DNA from: JBPESN01 sp051710625
GTDB lineage: Bacteria > Pseudomonadota > Gammaproteobacteria > Enterobacterales > Enterobacteriaceae
Direction: 5' to 3'
Assembly: GCF_051710625.1 (NCBI RefSeq)
Contig: NZ_JBPESN010000064.1
Location: 1 to 12,895, forward strand
Length of the DNA stretch: 12,895 nt
Part shown: positions 6,505 to 12,895 of the stretch, one piece after another
Layout of the letters: the number at the start of each line of letters is the position of its first letter
Position numbering within the stretch: position 1 is the first letter of the stretch
Notes under the pieces: generated by a model
What the model was told of the DNA's origin: nothing
The model's database searches: none
What the model saw: only the letters and a program-made list of their open reading frames with translations
Position numbers and translations under genes: made by a program

Positions 6505-7595
6505 CATTCTTCCTCTTTGTTGGCAGCCGCTGGCAATAAAGCAGCTTGTCGACGCTGACGTAGTTGGCTTAGTAAACGCTCGACCGGCGCCGCCAGTCCA
6601 ACCGCCGGCGGCTGGGCTAAGTTATACCAGAGTCCGCTGCCTTCATCCATGCAGCGTTTCGTTGTGCCGACCTGCTGCCACATCGGCACAATATCCAGAT
6701 GGAAATGGCTGAAGGTATGGCGAAACGCCGTCATTTGTTCACAGTGGCCGGCCGGCAAACCGCGCTGGGTTAGCCAGAGCGACAGTGCCTGCGGGTCGGC
6801 AAACTGCGGGAAACAAAACAACCCACCCCACAGGCCCATCGGCGGGCGTTGCTCAAGCCACACGCGGTTGCCATCCTGCAGCAGCAGAAACCAGGCGGTT
6901 TTTTCCGGCAGGATCTGCTTCGGTTTTTTGCCCGGATAGCTCGCGCAGCTATGGGCGGCGTAGGCCTGGCAGCCGCGGTGCAGCGAGCAAAACTCGCATT
7001 TCGGCCGCGAGCGGGTGCACACCATCGCGCCCAGATCCATCATGGCCTGATTGAATTGCGCTACCCCCTGCGCCGGCGTGATGTGTTCGCTGTGCCGCCA
7101 CAGACGCTGCTCCACCTCTTTTTTCCCGGGCCAGCCGGCAATGGCATAATAGCGGGCGAGAACCCGTTTGACGTTACCGTCAAGAATAGGATAGTGCCTG
7201 TCCAGCGCCAGCGACAATATGGCGCCTGCGGTGGAGCGGCCAATGCCGGGCAGGGCGCAGATGGCGTCAAAGTCTTCTGGAAATTCGCCGTTGTGTTGCT
7301 CGCTAATAAGCTGGGCCGCTTTATGCAGATTGCGTGCGCGGGCGTAATAGCCCAGGCCGGTCCATAAATGCAAGACTTCATCGAGCGGCGCCGCCGCGAG
7401 TTGGCCGACGGTAGGAAATTTGGCCATGAAGCGTTGGAAATAGGGGATGACGGTCATCACTTGCGTTTGTTGCAGCATGACTTCCGATAACCAGACCTTG
7501 TACGGCGTTTTTTCCAACTGCCAGGGCAGCGTTTTGCGGCCGAACTGCTGGTACCAATCCAGCACGAGTTGCGCGAACGGTGGCGTTTGCGTCAT
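6504..7595 (-). CDS. mutY: Adenine DNA glycosylase MutY
   Basis: MutY removes adenine mispaired with 8-oxoG or G, preventing G:C to T:A changes. From ATG 7595 the protein has 363 residues. An upstream in-frame ATG at 7607 adds MISH; the shorter start fits the E. coli N-terminus. Catalytic Glu38 (WLSEVMLQQTQV), the helix-hairpin-helix LPGIGRSTAGAIL (115-127) with catalytic Asp139 in ILDGNVKRVLAR, and the [4Fe-4S] ligands Cys193-X6-Cys200-X2-Cys203-X5-Cys209 are all present. The NUDIX-like 8-oxoG recognition domain contains FRHTFSHFHLDIVPMW. The tail is somewhat longer than in E. coli (AALLPAAANKEEE). It is the first gene of mutY-yggX-mltC. It appears intact, which is notable in a decaying genome. 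Confidence 0.97.
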   Translation of the reverse strand: MTQTPPFAQLVLDWYQQFGRKTLPWQLEKTPYKVWLSEVMLQQTQVMTVIPYFQRFMAKFPTVGQLAAAPLDEVLHLWTGLGYYARARNLHKAAQLISEQHNGEFPEDFDAICALPGIGRSTAGAILSLALDRHYPILDGNVKRVLARYYAIAGWPGKKEVEQRLWRHSEHITPAQGVAQFNQAMMDLGAMVCTRSRPKCEFCSLHRGCQAYAAHSCASYPGKKPKQILPEKTAWFLLLQDGNRVWLEQRPPMGLWGGLFCFPQFADPQALSLWLTQRGLPAGHCEQMTAFRHTFSHFHLDIVPMWQQVGTTKRCMDEGSGLWYNLAQPPAVGLAAPVERLLSQLRQRRQAALLPAAANKEEE

Positions 7596-7692
7596 GTGTG
7601 AAATCATTACCTGTGGGCGAAAATCCGCATCATTATCCTAGTGCGCGATTGCAGCATAGCGCGAACAACCTGTAAACAGGAACTTTCCTCTG

Positions 7693-7720
7693 TTGCGCGC
7701 TCGCTAAACAGCGCTATCTT
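7693..7720 (+). promoter_or_regulatory. Possible trmB promoter in the mutY-trmB divergent gap
   Basis: The gap between the divergent starts of mutY and trmB (7596-7764) must hold promoters for both. A plus-strand pair TTGCGC (7693-7698) and TATCTT (7715-7720) is spaced 16 bases, about 45 bases before the trmB ATG. Another -10-like box, cataat, is at 7723-7728 but lacks a good -35. On the minus strand gataat (near 7633-7638) is the best -10-like match for mutY, without a clear -35. All are weak matches. Confidence 0.33.
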
Positions 7721-7764
7721 TGCATAATGCGCTTTTGCCAACCACTTTCACATTGCGGAACTTT

Positions 7765-8484
7765 ATGAGCGACAATGTCATTTCCCCCGAATTCGACGAA
7801 CAGGGACGCGCGCTGCGGCGGATCCGTAGTTTTGTCCGGCGACAGGGCCATCTGACCAAGGGGCAGCAGCATGCGCTGGATACGCTTTGGCCGGCAATGG
7901 GAACGGATTATCAGGCGCAGCCGCTCGACCTTACTGCGCTGTTCGGCCGCGTGGCGCCGGTGACGCTGGAGATTGGTTTTGGCATGGGGGCATCTTTGGT
8001 TACCATGGCGGCGGCGCATCCCGAGCAGAATTTTATCGGAATTGAGGTGCACTTGCCGGGCGTCGGCGCCTGCCTTACCAGCGCGCAGGAAGCGGGCGTC
8101 AGCAACTTGCGTGTCATGTGTCACGATGCGGTGGAAGTGCTGGAGCAGATGATCCCGGATGCGTCTTTGGCGCTGGTGCAGCTGTATTTCCCTGACCCCT
8201 GGCATAAAGCGCGGCACAATAAACGCCGTATCATACAGGCGCCGTTTGTCGAGCTGGTCGGACGCAAACTCGCCGCCGGCGGTGTTTTCCATATGGCGAC
8301 CGATTGGCAACCTTATGCCGAACATATGTTGGTGGTGGTGTCCGATGCCGCGTTTTTCCGTAATCTATCCTCTACAGGCGACTATGTGCCGCGTCCGGCG
8401 AGCCGCCCGTTAACCAAATTTGAACAGCGCGGTCAGCGATTAGGTCATGGCGTTTGGGATTTAATGTTTGCCAAAACGGGCTGA
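7765..8484 (+). CDS. trmB: tRNA (guanine-N7-)-methyltransferase (m7G46)
   Basis: TrmB uses S-adenosylmethionine to make 7-methylguanosine at position 46 of tRNA variable loops. ATG 7765 is chosen over an in-frame ATG at 7720 because the family begins MxxDVISPEFDE; the result is 239 residues, equal to E. coli. The ribosome site is gcggaac. Visible motifs are RRIRSFVRRQGHLTKGQ (19-35), the SAM-binding LEIGFGMGASL (68-78), IGIEVHLPGVGACL, and the family signature YFPDPWHKARHNKRR (141-155). It ends GHGVWDLMFAKTG. No lesion is seen. It is divergent from mutY. yggL, which follows trmB in E. coli, is missing and yggN starts 16 bases after the stop. Confidence 0.97.
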   Translation: MSDNVISPEFDEQGRALRRIRSFVRRQGHLTKGQQHALDTLWPAMGTDYQAQPLDLTALFGRVAPVTLEIGFGMGASLVTMAAAHPEQNFIGIEVHLPGVGACLTSAQEAGVSNLRVMCHDAVEVLEQMIPDASLALVQLYFPDPWHKARHNKRRIIQAPFVELVGRKLAAGGVFHMATDWQPYAEHMLVVVSDAAFFRNLSSTGDYVPRPASRPLTKFEQRGQRLGHGVWDLMFAKTG

Positions 8485-8500
8485 GCCATAGGCAGGAGCA

Positions 8501-8943
8501 ATGCTCGGATTATTGCTCATGACCGCCTGGCAGGCGCCGGCGGAGTATCAGTGCCCGGTCAAACCCCAGGACGATATTATCGTTGCGCCGCAGACGGTGC
8601 AGGTAATAGGTCAAGGCGGCACCTTGACCATTACCCCGGCGGGAGAGGTGCAGCGTGCCGGTACGCCGGTGCGACTTGACGCCGGGCAGCGTCAGCAGGC
8701 CCAGGCTTATCAGAGCGCCCTGCGGCGGGATCTACCCTGGATTGACGAGGGCGCTCGTGCGCATCTGGAAAAAGGCCGTCAGGCGCTGGATAGGATTATC
8801 GTGCAGCAGCTCGGCCGCGACAGTAATGTGCGCAATCGGCTGACCACCCTGGACAGTCAGCTTAAGCAGCAGATGAACCGTATTATTGAGCATCGCAGCT
8901 ACGGTCTCACTTTCCATCATCAGGCCGTGAGTCAGGTAGAGCA
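8501..8943 (+). pseudogene. yggN: YggN-like periplasmic protein (DUF2884), cut by an IS
   Basis: E. coli YggN is a 239-residue exported protein of unknown function. Here an ATG at 8501, with aggag just upstream, begins MLGLLLMTAWQAPAEYQCPV. The signal peptide lacks the usual positive n-region, so its first codons may also have been lost when yggL disappeared; an in-frame TAG at 8489-8491 rules out a longer start. Matches to YggN include VAPQTVQVIGQGGTLTITP, LPWIDEGARAHLEKGRQALD, RLTTLDSQLKQQMNRIIE and YGLTFHH.A. Sequence ends after about 147 residues at the IS left end (8944), which adds VVAH and a stop at 8959. Roughly the last 90 residues are gone. Confidence 0.9.
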
Positions 8944-9015
8944 TGTAGTGGCACACTGAATTTGGCCACCTGAACAGAGGTGATATGCTCACCTCAGAAC
9001 AACACGGGTGCCCCA

Positions 9016-9318
9016 ATGAAAAGAAGAAATTTTAGTCCTGCATTCAAACGCAATTCCGCTCAACTGGTTGTCGACCAAAATTACACCGCCGCGCCAGCAG
9101 CAAAAGCCATGGACGTCAACCTTCCTACGATGACGAAATGGGTAAAACAACTGCGTGATGAGCGAGAGGGGAAACCGCCAAAAGCCTCTCCCATAACCCC
9201 GGAACAAATCGAAATACGTGAGCTCAAGAAGAAGGTACAACGCATTGAAATGAAAAACGAAATATTAAAAAAGGCTACAGCGCTCTTGATGTCGGACTCC
9301 CTGAACAGTTCTCGTTAA
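9016..9318 (+). CDS. IS911-like OrfA, open reading frame intact
   Basis: This is a 100-residue DNA-binding regulator and N-terminal half of the IS3-family transposase. The start is ATG 9016, giving MKRRNFSPAF, the usual family start; upstream in-frame codons from 8980 are not family-like. The HTH_Tnp_1 domain covers about residues 1-60 (AMDVNLPTMTKWVKQLRDE) and the leucine-zipper coiled coil about 65-95 (EQIEIRELKKKVQRIEMKNE...). It is the only complete transposase-associated frame in the window. Alone it cannot transpose; in IS911 free OrfA modulates target choice. It could still bind ends of related copies. Confidence 0.92.
   Translation: MKRRNFSPAFKRNSAQLVVDQNYTAAPAAKAMDVNLPTMTKWVKQLRDEREGKPPKASPITPEQIEIRELKKKVQRIEMKNEILKKATALLMSDSLNSSR
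9267..9273 (+). other. Programmed -1 frameshift site (A AAA AAG), copy 3
   Basis: The heptamer AAAAAAG is read as A AAA AAG in the OrfA frame. A -1 slip opens the OrfB frame (KGYSALDVGLPEQF...). This is the arrangement established for IS911. The downstream OrfB frame is broken about 165 bases later. Confidence 0.78.
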
Positions 9319-10174
9319 TCGGGAAACTCAGAGTGCATTATCCTGTGGCCACACTCTGCCACGTGTTCAGGGTTCATCGCAGCAGTTACAAATACTGGAA
9401 AACTCGTCCTGACAGGCCGGACGGCAGGCGAACGGTCAGGTTCATGAACTGCACAGTATCAGCCATGGTGCCGCTGGCGCGAGAGGTATCGCCACCATGG
9501 CAACCCAGAGAGGCTTCCGGATGGAGCGCTGGCTCGCAGGCAGGCTCATGAAAAAGCTGGGGCTGGTCAGTTGTCAGTAGCAGACGCACAGGTATAAGCG
9601 TGGCGGTCAGGAGCATGTTGCGATCCCGAATTATCTTGAGCGCCAGTTCGCTGTAACGGAGCCAAACCAGCTATGGTGCGGGGATGTGACGTATATCTGG
9701 ACCGGGAAACGCTGGGCATACCTTGCGGTTGTTCTTGATCTGTTCGCAAGGAAACCGGTGGACTGGGCTATGTCGTTCTCCCCGGACAGCAGGCTGATCA
9801 TCAAAGCACTGGAAATGGCATGGGAAACGCGTGGTAAACCAGCCGGAGTGATGTTCCACAGCGATCGGGGTAGCCACTATACAAGCAGGTAGTTCTGACA
9901 GTTGCTGTGGCGTTACCAGATCAAACAAAGCATGAGTCGGCGAGGTAACTGCTGGGATAACAGTCCGATGAAGCGGTTCTTCCGCAGCCTGGAGGCTGAA
10001 TGGGTGCCGACAAAGGGTTACAACAGCTTCAGCGAAACAGCTTATGGAATTACCGACTATATCGTGAAATATTACAGCGCACTCAGGCCGCATGAATATA
10101 ACGGCGGGTTACCACCAAACGAATCAGAAAATAGATACTGGAAAAACGCTAACGCGGTGGCCAGTTTTAGTTGA
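9270..10174 (+). pseudogene. IS911-like OrfB transposase, multiply disrupted
   Basis: Compared with copy 2, ten bases (attgcgcagt) are missing after 9437, shifting the frame just after DGRRTV. In the restored frame a TAG at 9578-9580 follows LVSCQ, a second TAG (9890-9892) and a TGA (9896-9898) stand where copy 2 has CAG and CGA in TSRQFRQLL. The Glu of the DD(35)E triad has become Lys (NCWDNSPMKRFF; GAG to AAG). The two catalytic Asp regions WCGDVTYIW and FHSDRGSHYTS remain. The frame closes at TGA 10172-10174. No active product is possible. Confidence 0.93.
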
Positions 10175-10182
10175 CCACTACA

Positions 10183-11104
10183 AACTCAGCCGGCGCCACC
10201 GAATAGCGGTTAGCCAGATAATTGCCCTGCATATAACCGCGCGGACGGCGGGTTTTCACCGTGCGTAATACCGTGCCGTCCAGCTGGGTCAGCTTGCCGT
10301 TGGCGCCGCAGCCGATGCCAAGGTAATCGCTAAAGCGCCAATAGTTGAGATTATGGCGGCACTGGAAGCCGGGGCAGGCGTAGGTGGAGGTTTTATACTG
10401 GCGGTAACCCGCCGCTTTCAGCAGCGTGTCGCCACGCTGGTAGATGTCCCAGATCGCATCATCATCCGTCAGCGCCGGCGGCCGCGAGCCAAATAACGTA
10501 TTCGGCTTAATGGTTAATTGATACCAGGAGAGATGTGGCGGCGCCAGGGCAATCGCCTCGGTCAAATCATCAAGCGCGCCCGCAAGCGACTGATCCGGCA
10601 GACTGTGCATCAAATCAAGATTAAAACTGCGCAGGCCCAGTGACGCCGCTAACCGCGCCGCGCGTCGGGCCTCCTCCGCGCCATGAATGCGGCCAAGGCG
10701 GGCTAGCTTATCTGCCGCGAAGCTTTGTACGCCGATGGAAATATGGTTGATCCCCGCCAGTGGTAGCCCGCGAAACGATCCGCCTCGACCGTGCCCGGAT
10801 TGGCTTCCATGGTGATTTCAGCGTCCGGCGCCAGCGCTTGCCGCTGGCGCCGGACGCCGTCAAGCAGCGACTGCATGGCGCTGGCCGAAAGCAGGCTGGG
10901 GGTGCCGCCGCCGATAAACAGGGTATTGACGGTGCGACCCGATGTCAGCGATAGGTCATGATCCAAATCCGCCAGCAGATGATCGACATATTTCTGATGC
11001 GGTACTTCGCTCTTTAGCGCATGGGAATTGAAACCGCAGTAAGGGCATTTTTGCACACACCAGGGGATATGCAGGTGCGGGCTGAGCAGCGGCAAATTAG
11101 GCAT
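10183..11104 (-). pseudogene. hemW: HemW radical-SAM heme chaperone-like protein, frameshifted and truncated
   Basis: HemW (formerly annotated as oxygen-independent coproporphyrinogen oxidase-like) is a radical-SAM protein implicated in heme delivery to respiratory enzymes; E. coli has 378 residues. The start ATG 11104 overlaps the rdgB stop by eight bases, as in enterics. The iron-sulfur motif CVQKCPYC (Cys16, 20, 23), IGGGTPSLLS and EITMEANPGTVEADRF are intact. After residue about 115 one G is missing from TGGCGGGG near 10752-10758, so GYHWAGINHIS becomes GYHWRGSTI. The correct frame then continues cleanly through DLMHSLPDQSL, HLSWYQLTI, NLNYWRFSDYLGIGCGANGK and RPRGYMQGNYL. It ends at the IS border, losing about 70 C-terminal residues. 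Confidence 0.95.
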
Positions 11105-11690
11105 GGCGCAGCGCATCCAGCAGGCCAGCCAGCGCCCAACCGCGGTGGGAAAGCGCCTGCTTTTCTTGCGCGCAGAGCATAGCGGCGGTGCGGCCTTGTT
11201 CAGGCAGCAGGAAGACGGGATCGTAGCCGAAACCGCCGGCGCCGGAGGGCTGGTGGGCGATGACGCCGGCCCAGCTGCCGTGGCACACCAGCGGCGTCGG
11301 ATCGTCGGCATGGCGCAGATAGACCAATACGCAATGAAATTGCGCGGCGCGCAGGCCGTCCGGCACCGAGGCCAGCGCCGCCAGCAGCTTGTCCAGATTC
11401 TGCTGGTCGCTGGCCTGCTCGCCCGCATAACGGGCCGAGTAAATGCCCGGTGCGCCGGCAAGCGCATCCACCGCTAAGCCTGAATCATCAGCGATGGCCG
11501 GCAGGCCGGTGACCCGGGCCGCGTGACGGGCCTTTATCAGCGCGTTTTCAATAAACGTCAGACCGGTTTCTTCCACCGATGTTACACCCAGCGCGCTCTG
11601 CGCCACTATCTCCATACCGAAATCCGCCAGCTCGCCGGCGAGTTCGCGTACTTTACCGGCGTTGCCGGTGGCCAGGACTACTTTTTGCAT
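11097..11690 (-). CDS. rdgB: dITP/XTP pyrophosphatase (HAM1 family)
   Basis: RdgB hydrolyses dITP, ITP and XTP to monophosphates, keeping deaminated purines out of DNA and RNA. From ATG 11690 the protein has 197 residues, the same as E. coli. In-frame upstream codons to 11720 (MRRTIMMVIP) are rejected because the family starts MQKVVLATGN. Motifs are TGNAGKVREL (8-17), ETGLTFIENALIKARHA, IADDSGLAVDAL (67-78) with the catalytic Asp, GGFGYDPVF (152-160) and SHRGWAL (181-187). It is intact between two damaged genes: yggU lies 60 bases upstream and hemW overlaps downstream. The ribosome binding site is weak, so expression may depend on read-through from yggT. Confidence 0.97.
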   Translation of the reverse strand: MQKVVLATGNAGKVRELAGELADFGMEIVAQSALGVTSVEETGLTFIENALIKARHAARVTGLPAIADDSGLAVDALAGAPGIYSARYAGEQASDQQNLDKLLAALASVPDGLRAAQFHCVLVYLRHADDPTPLVCHGSWAGVIAHQPSGAGGFGYDPVFLLPEQGRTAAMLCAQEKQALSHRGWALAGLLDALRHA

Positions 11691-11750
11691 AGGAATAACC
11701 ATCATTATCGTGCGCCGCACGGTGTCACCGCAGGCATTTATTCAGGAGGG

Positions 11751-12044
11751 TCAGGCGTCCAGCAGTCGCGCAATGATTTCGGGCAACTGCCGGGGCTGGT
11801 CGATTCTGAGCTGTTTATGGCGCCTCAGTTCCCCTTTTTCAAGGATCACCCGGCTTTTTGCCACACCAAATTATTTCGTCAAGAAACGAATTAAATGGCT
11901 GTTCGCCTGGCCGTCCACCGGCGCCGCCGTGATGGCGACCTTGATTTCATCGCCGTGGGCGCCGGCGATATGGCCGCTGCTGGCCCTGGGCTGAATATAC
12001 AGCCGCAGCACCAGCGCGTCGCCCTCGCGCCAAACGCCGATCAC
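11751..12044 (-). pseudogene. yggU: YggU (DUF167), single in-frame nonsense codon
   Basis: YggU is a small conserved protein of unknown function (96 residues in E. coli). The start is a GTG at 12044 that overlaps the yggT stop (GTGA), making residues 1-16 align exactly with the E. coli N-terminus (...VLRLYIQPRASS). The core GAHGDEIKVAITAAPVDGQA is intact. At codon 58 a TAA (11873-11871) stands where E. coli has Gln in FLGKQF. After it the same frame continues with family sequence FGVAKSRVILEKGELRRHKQ to a TGA at 11753-11751, total 97 codons. A single C-to-T change would explain it. It is probably a very young pseudogene; a sequencing error or read-through is possible. Confidence 0.92.
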
Positions 12045-12595
12045 AGGCGATACCAAATTCCCGGAAACAAATCCATGCCAAGGTAATTCAGGGCGTACAG
12101 GATAAGGATCACGATCATCGCCGAAAAATCGATGCCGCCCATGGCCGGCAGAATGCGGCGGATAGGGTACATCAGCGGTTCGCTTAATTGATAAAGTACC
12201 ACGTCCATCGGGCTGCGTTCCTGGCTGACCCAACTAAGCAATGAGCGAATGATCACCACCCAGAACACCAGTTCGCCGGCCGCTTTCAACAGCGCCAGCA
12301 GGCCGACCAGCAAGTAAATGGGATCGAGGATCAGGACGTGCATCTCAATCAGCGTCAGCAGCGGGAATTTAACCATCACCAAAATAAATGCCAACAGCAG
12401 CGAGGCGGTGTCCAGCAGCCCGACGGCGGGAATAAGCCGGCGCCGCGGCCCGATTACCGGTTGGGTGATTTTGACGATAAATTGCGAAAAAGAATTATAA
12501 AAGTCGCAGCGCGTCCACTGCATCCAGATGCGCAGCAGCACCACCATAATATAGAGATCGATTAGCGTTTTGACCAAAAACGTCAGCGTCAGCAT
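12041..12595 (-). CDS. yggT: YggT family inner-membrane protein
   Basis: YggT is a conserved integral membrane protein of two YGGT repeats; its role is poorly known and has been tied to osmotic or K+ homeostasis and membrane functions. The frame gives 184 residues (E. coli 188). Hydrophobic segments are visible at about 4-25, 62-84, 90-123 and 156-172. Each repeat holds its signature: MQWTRCDFYNSFSQFIVKIT with PVIGPRRRLIP, and LSWVSQERSP with PIRRILPAMGGIDFSAM. The start ATG 12595 follows aagga 12 bases upstream. It is downstream of proC by 45 bases and overlaps yggU by four. No lesion is seen. Confidence 0.95.
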   Translation of the reverse strand: MLTLTFLVKTLIDLYIMVVLLRIWMQWTRCDFYNSFSQFIVKITQPVIGPRRRLIPAVGLLDTASLLLAFILVMVKFPLLTLIEMHVLILDPIYLLVGLLALLKAAGELVFWVVIIRSLLSWVSQERSPMDVVLYQLSEPLMYPIRRILPAMGGIDFSAMIVILILYALNYLGMDLFPGIWYRL

Positions 12596-12647
12596 AAGAA
12601 GGTAATGTCCTTAATCAGGTTAATAAGCGCCGCATCGGCGACAATAC

Positions 12648-12895
12648 TCAGAATAATTTTTCCATCTTTTCGGCGCGCGCGACCGCCGCTTGCATGGCGC
12701 TGGCGACAGTACGGTGCAACTGCTGCTGCTCGAAACCCTGCAACGCCGCGGCGGTGGTGCCTCCTTTCGAGGTCATATTTTGCCGCAGTGTGGCGAAGGG
12801 GGTATCCCCTGCCTCCGTGGCCAGCGCCGCCGCCCAGGCCACCGAGGCACCACCCCGGGGCGGGGGGTGCTTTAAACGAAAACAATAGCCCGTGC
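12648..12895 (-). CDS. proC: Pyrroline-5-carboxylate reductase, 3' part (continues past the window)
   Basis: ProC reduces pyrroline-5-carboxylate to proline with NAD(P)H, the last step of proline synthesis. Only the C-terminal dimerisation domain is in the window. It is recognised by GDTPFATLRQNMTSKGGTTA, FEQQQLHRTVASAMQAAVA and the ending ARAEKMEKLF. Upstream of this the frame stays open to the window edge, but GYCFRLKHPPPRGGASVAW is unlike the helix expected between the conserved P-A-Y-x-F and AALGAA motifs and seems about 14 residues short, within a very G/C-monotonous run at 12851-12867. It may be an in-frame deletion or a compensated double frameshift. Gene order proC-yggT is as in Yersinia and Serratia. 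Identity is firm, integrity doubtful. Confidence 0.85.
   Translation of the reverse strand, partial: TGYCFRLKHPPPRGGASVAWAAALATEAGDTPFATLRQNMTSKGGTTAAALQGFEQQQLHRTVASAMQAAVARAEKMEKLF

Larger units (their letters stand above)
8944..10182 (+). mobile_element. IS911-like element (IS3 family), complete ends but inactivated, copy 3
   Basis: This 1239-base element is bounded by TGTAGTGGCACACTGAA at 8944 and ccactaca ending at 10182. The 27-base terminal repeats match at 21 positions. OrfA is intact and the A6G slippage motif is at 9267-9273. OrfB is destroyed by a 10-base deletion, three nonsense codons and loss of the catalytic Glu. It is 15 bases shorter than copy 2, fully explained by that deletion plus copy 2's two single-base insertions and one extra codon. 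The flanks gca and aac are not duplicates. Its left side is yggN and its right side hemW, genes that in E. coli are separated by yggM and ansB. Confidence 0.95.

Noticed and set aside
6849..7367. Long plus-strand frame antisense to mutY
   Set aside because: It is a shadow of GC-rich mutY; the minus strand encodes all MutY motifs, and the plus frame has no family features.
1..12895. CRISPR array, toxin-antitoxin, restriction or phage module
   Set aside because: No regularly spaced short repeats and no recognisable proteins of these kinds were found on either strand.

Overview
The window is a piece of an Enterobacterales chromosome that is decaying. The order proC-yggT-yggU-rdgB-hemW // yggN-trmB-mutY-yggX-mltC // speC // tRNA-Phe is the conserved neighbourhood seen in enterics. 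In E. coli these genes run rdgB-hemW-yggM-ansB-yggN-yggL-trmB-mutY-yggX-mltC-nupG-speC-yqgA-pheV, and proC sits next to yggT in Yersinia and Serratia relatives. GC-rich coding sequence, many single-base lesions in housekeeping genes, lost genes and repeated degraded IS copies together suggest a recently host-restricted insect symbiont of the Sodalis type. That assignment is an inference from gene content and style of decay, not from a database match.

Layout. 1-285: right end of an IS911-like (IS3 family) element. 286-1608: mostly AT-rich DNA without a recognisable gene. 1609-1684: tRNA-Phe(GAA) on the minus strand with its promoter, then two tandem AT-rich inverted repeats. 1896-2356: no gene seen. 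2357-3610: a complete but dead IS911-like copy, which has removed the N-terminal part of the ornithine decarboxylase gene. 3611-4943: the rest of speC, with three frameshifts. 5101-7595: mltC, yggX and mutY, intact on the minus strand as an operon. 7765-8484: trmB, intact and divergent from mutY. 8501-8943: yggN, cut by a third IS911-like copy (8944-10182) that also cuts hemW on its other side. 10183-12895: hemW (broken), rdgB (intact), yggU (one nonsense codon), yggT (intact) and the 3' part of proC, all on the minus strand with overlapping ends.

By reading frame, the working genes are mltC (murein lytic transglycosylase), yggX (iron/oxidative protection), mutY (A:G mismatch glycosylase), trmB (m7G46 tRNA methyltransferase), rdgB (dITP/XTP pyrophosphatase), yggT and probably tRNA-Phe. 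The broken ones are speC, yggN, hemW, yggU and all three transposases. The junctions at the IS copies lack target duplications and coincide with absent neighbours, so the present map looks like the product of IS-associated deletions followed by point decay. I found no CRISPR array, defence system, prophage or clearly new system. The most interesting points are the deletion scars, a tRNA-Phe with an A27-C43 mismatch, the mosaic IS copies and the paired AT-rich hairpins upstream of the tRNA.
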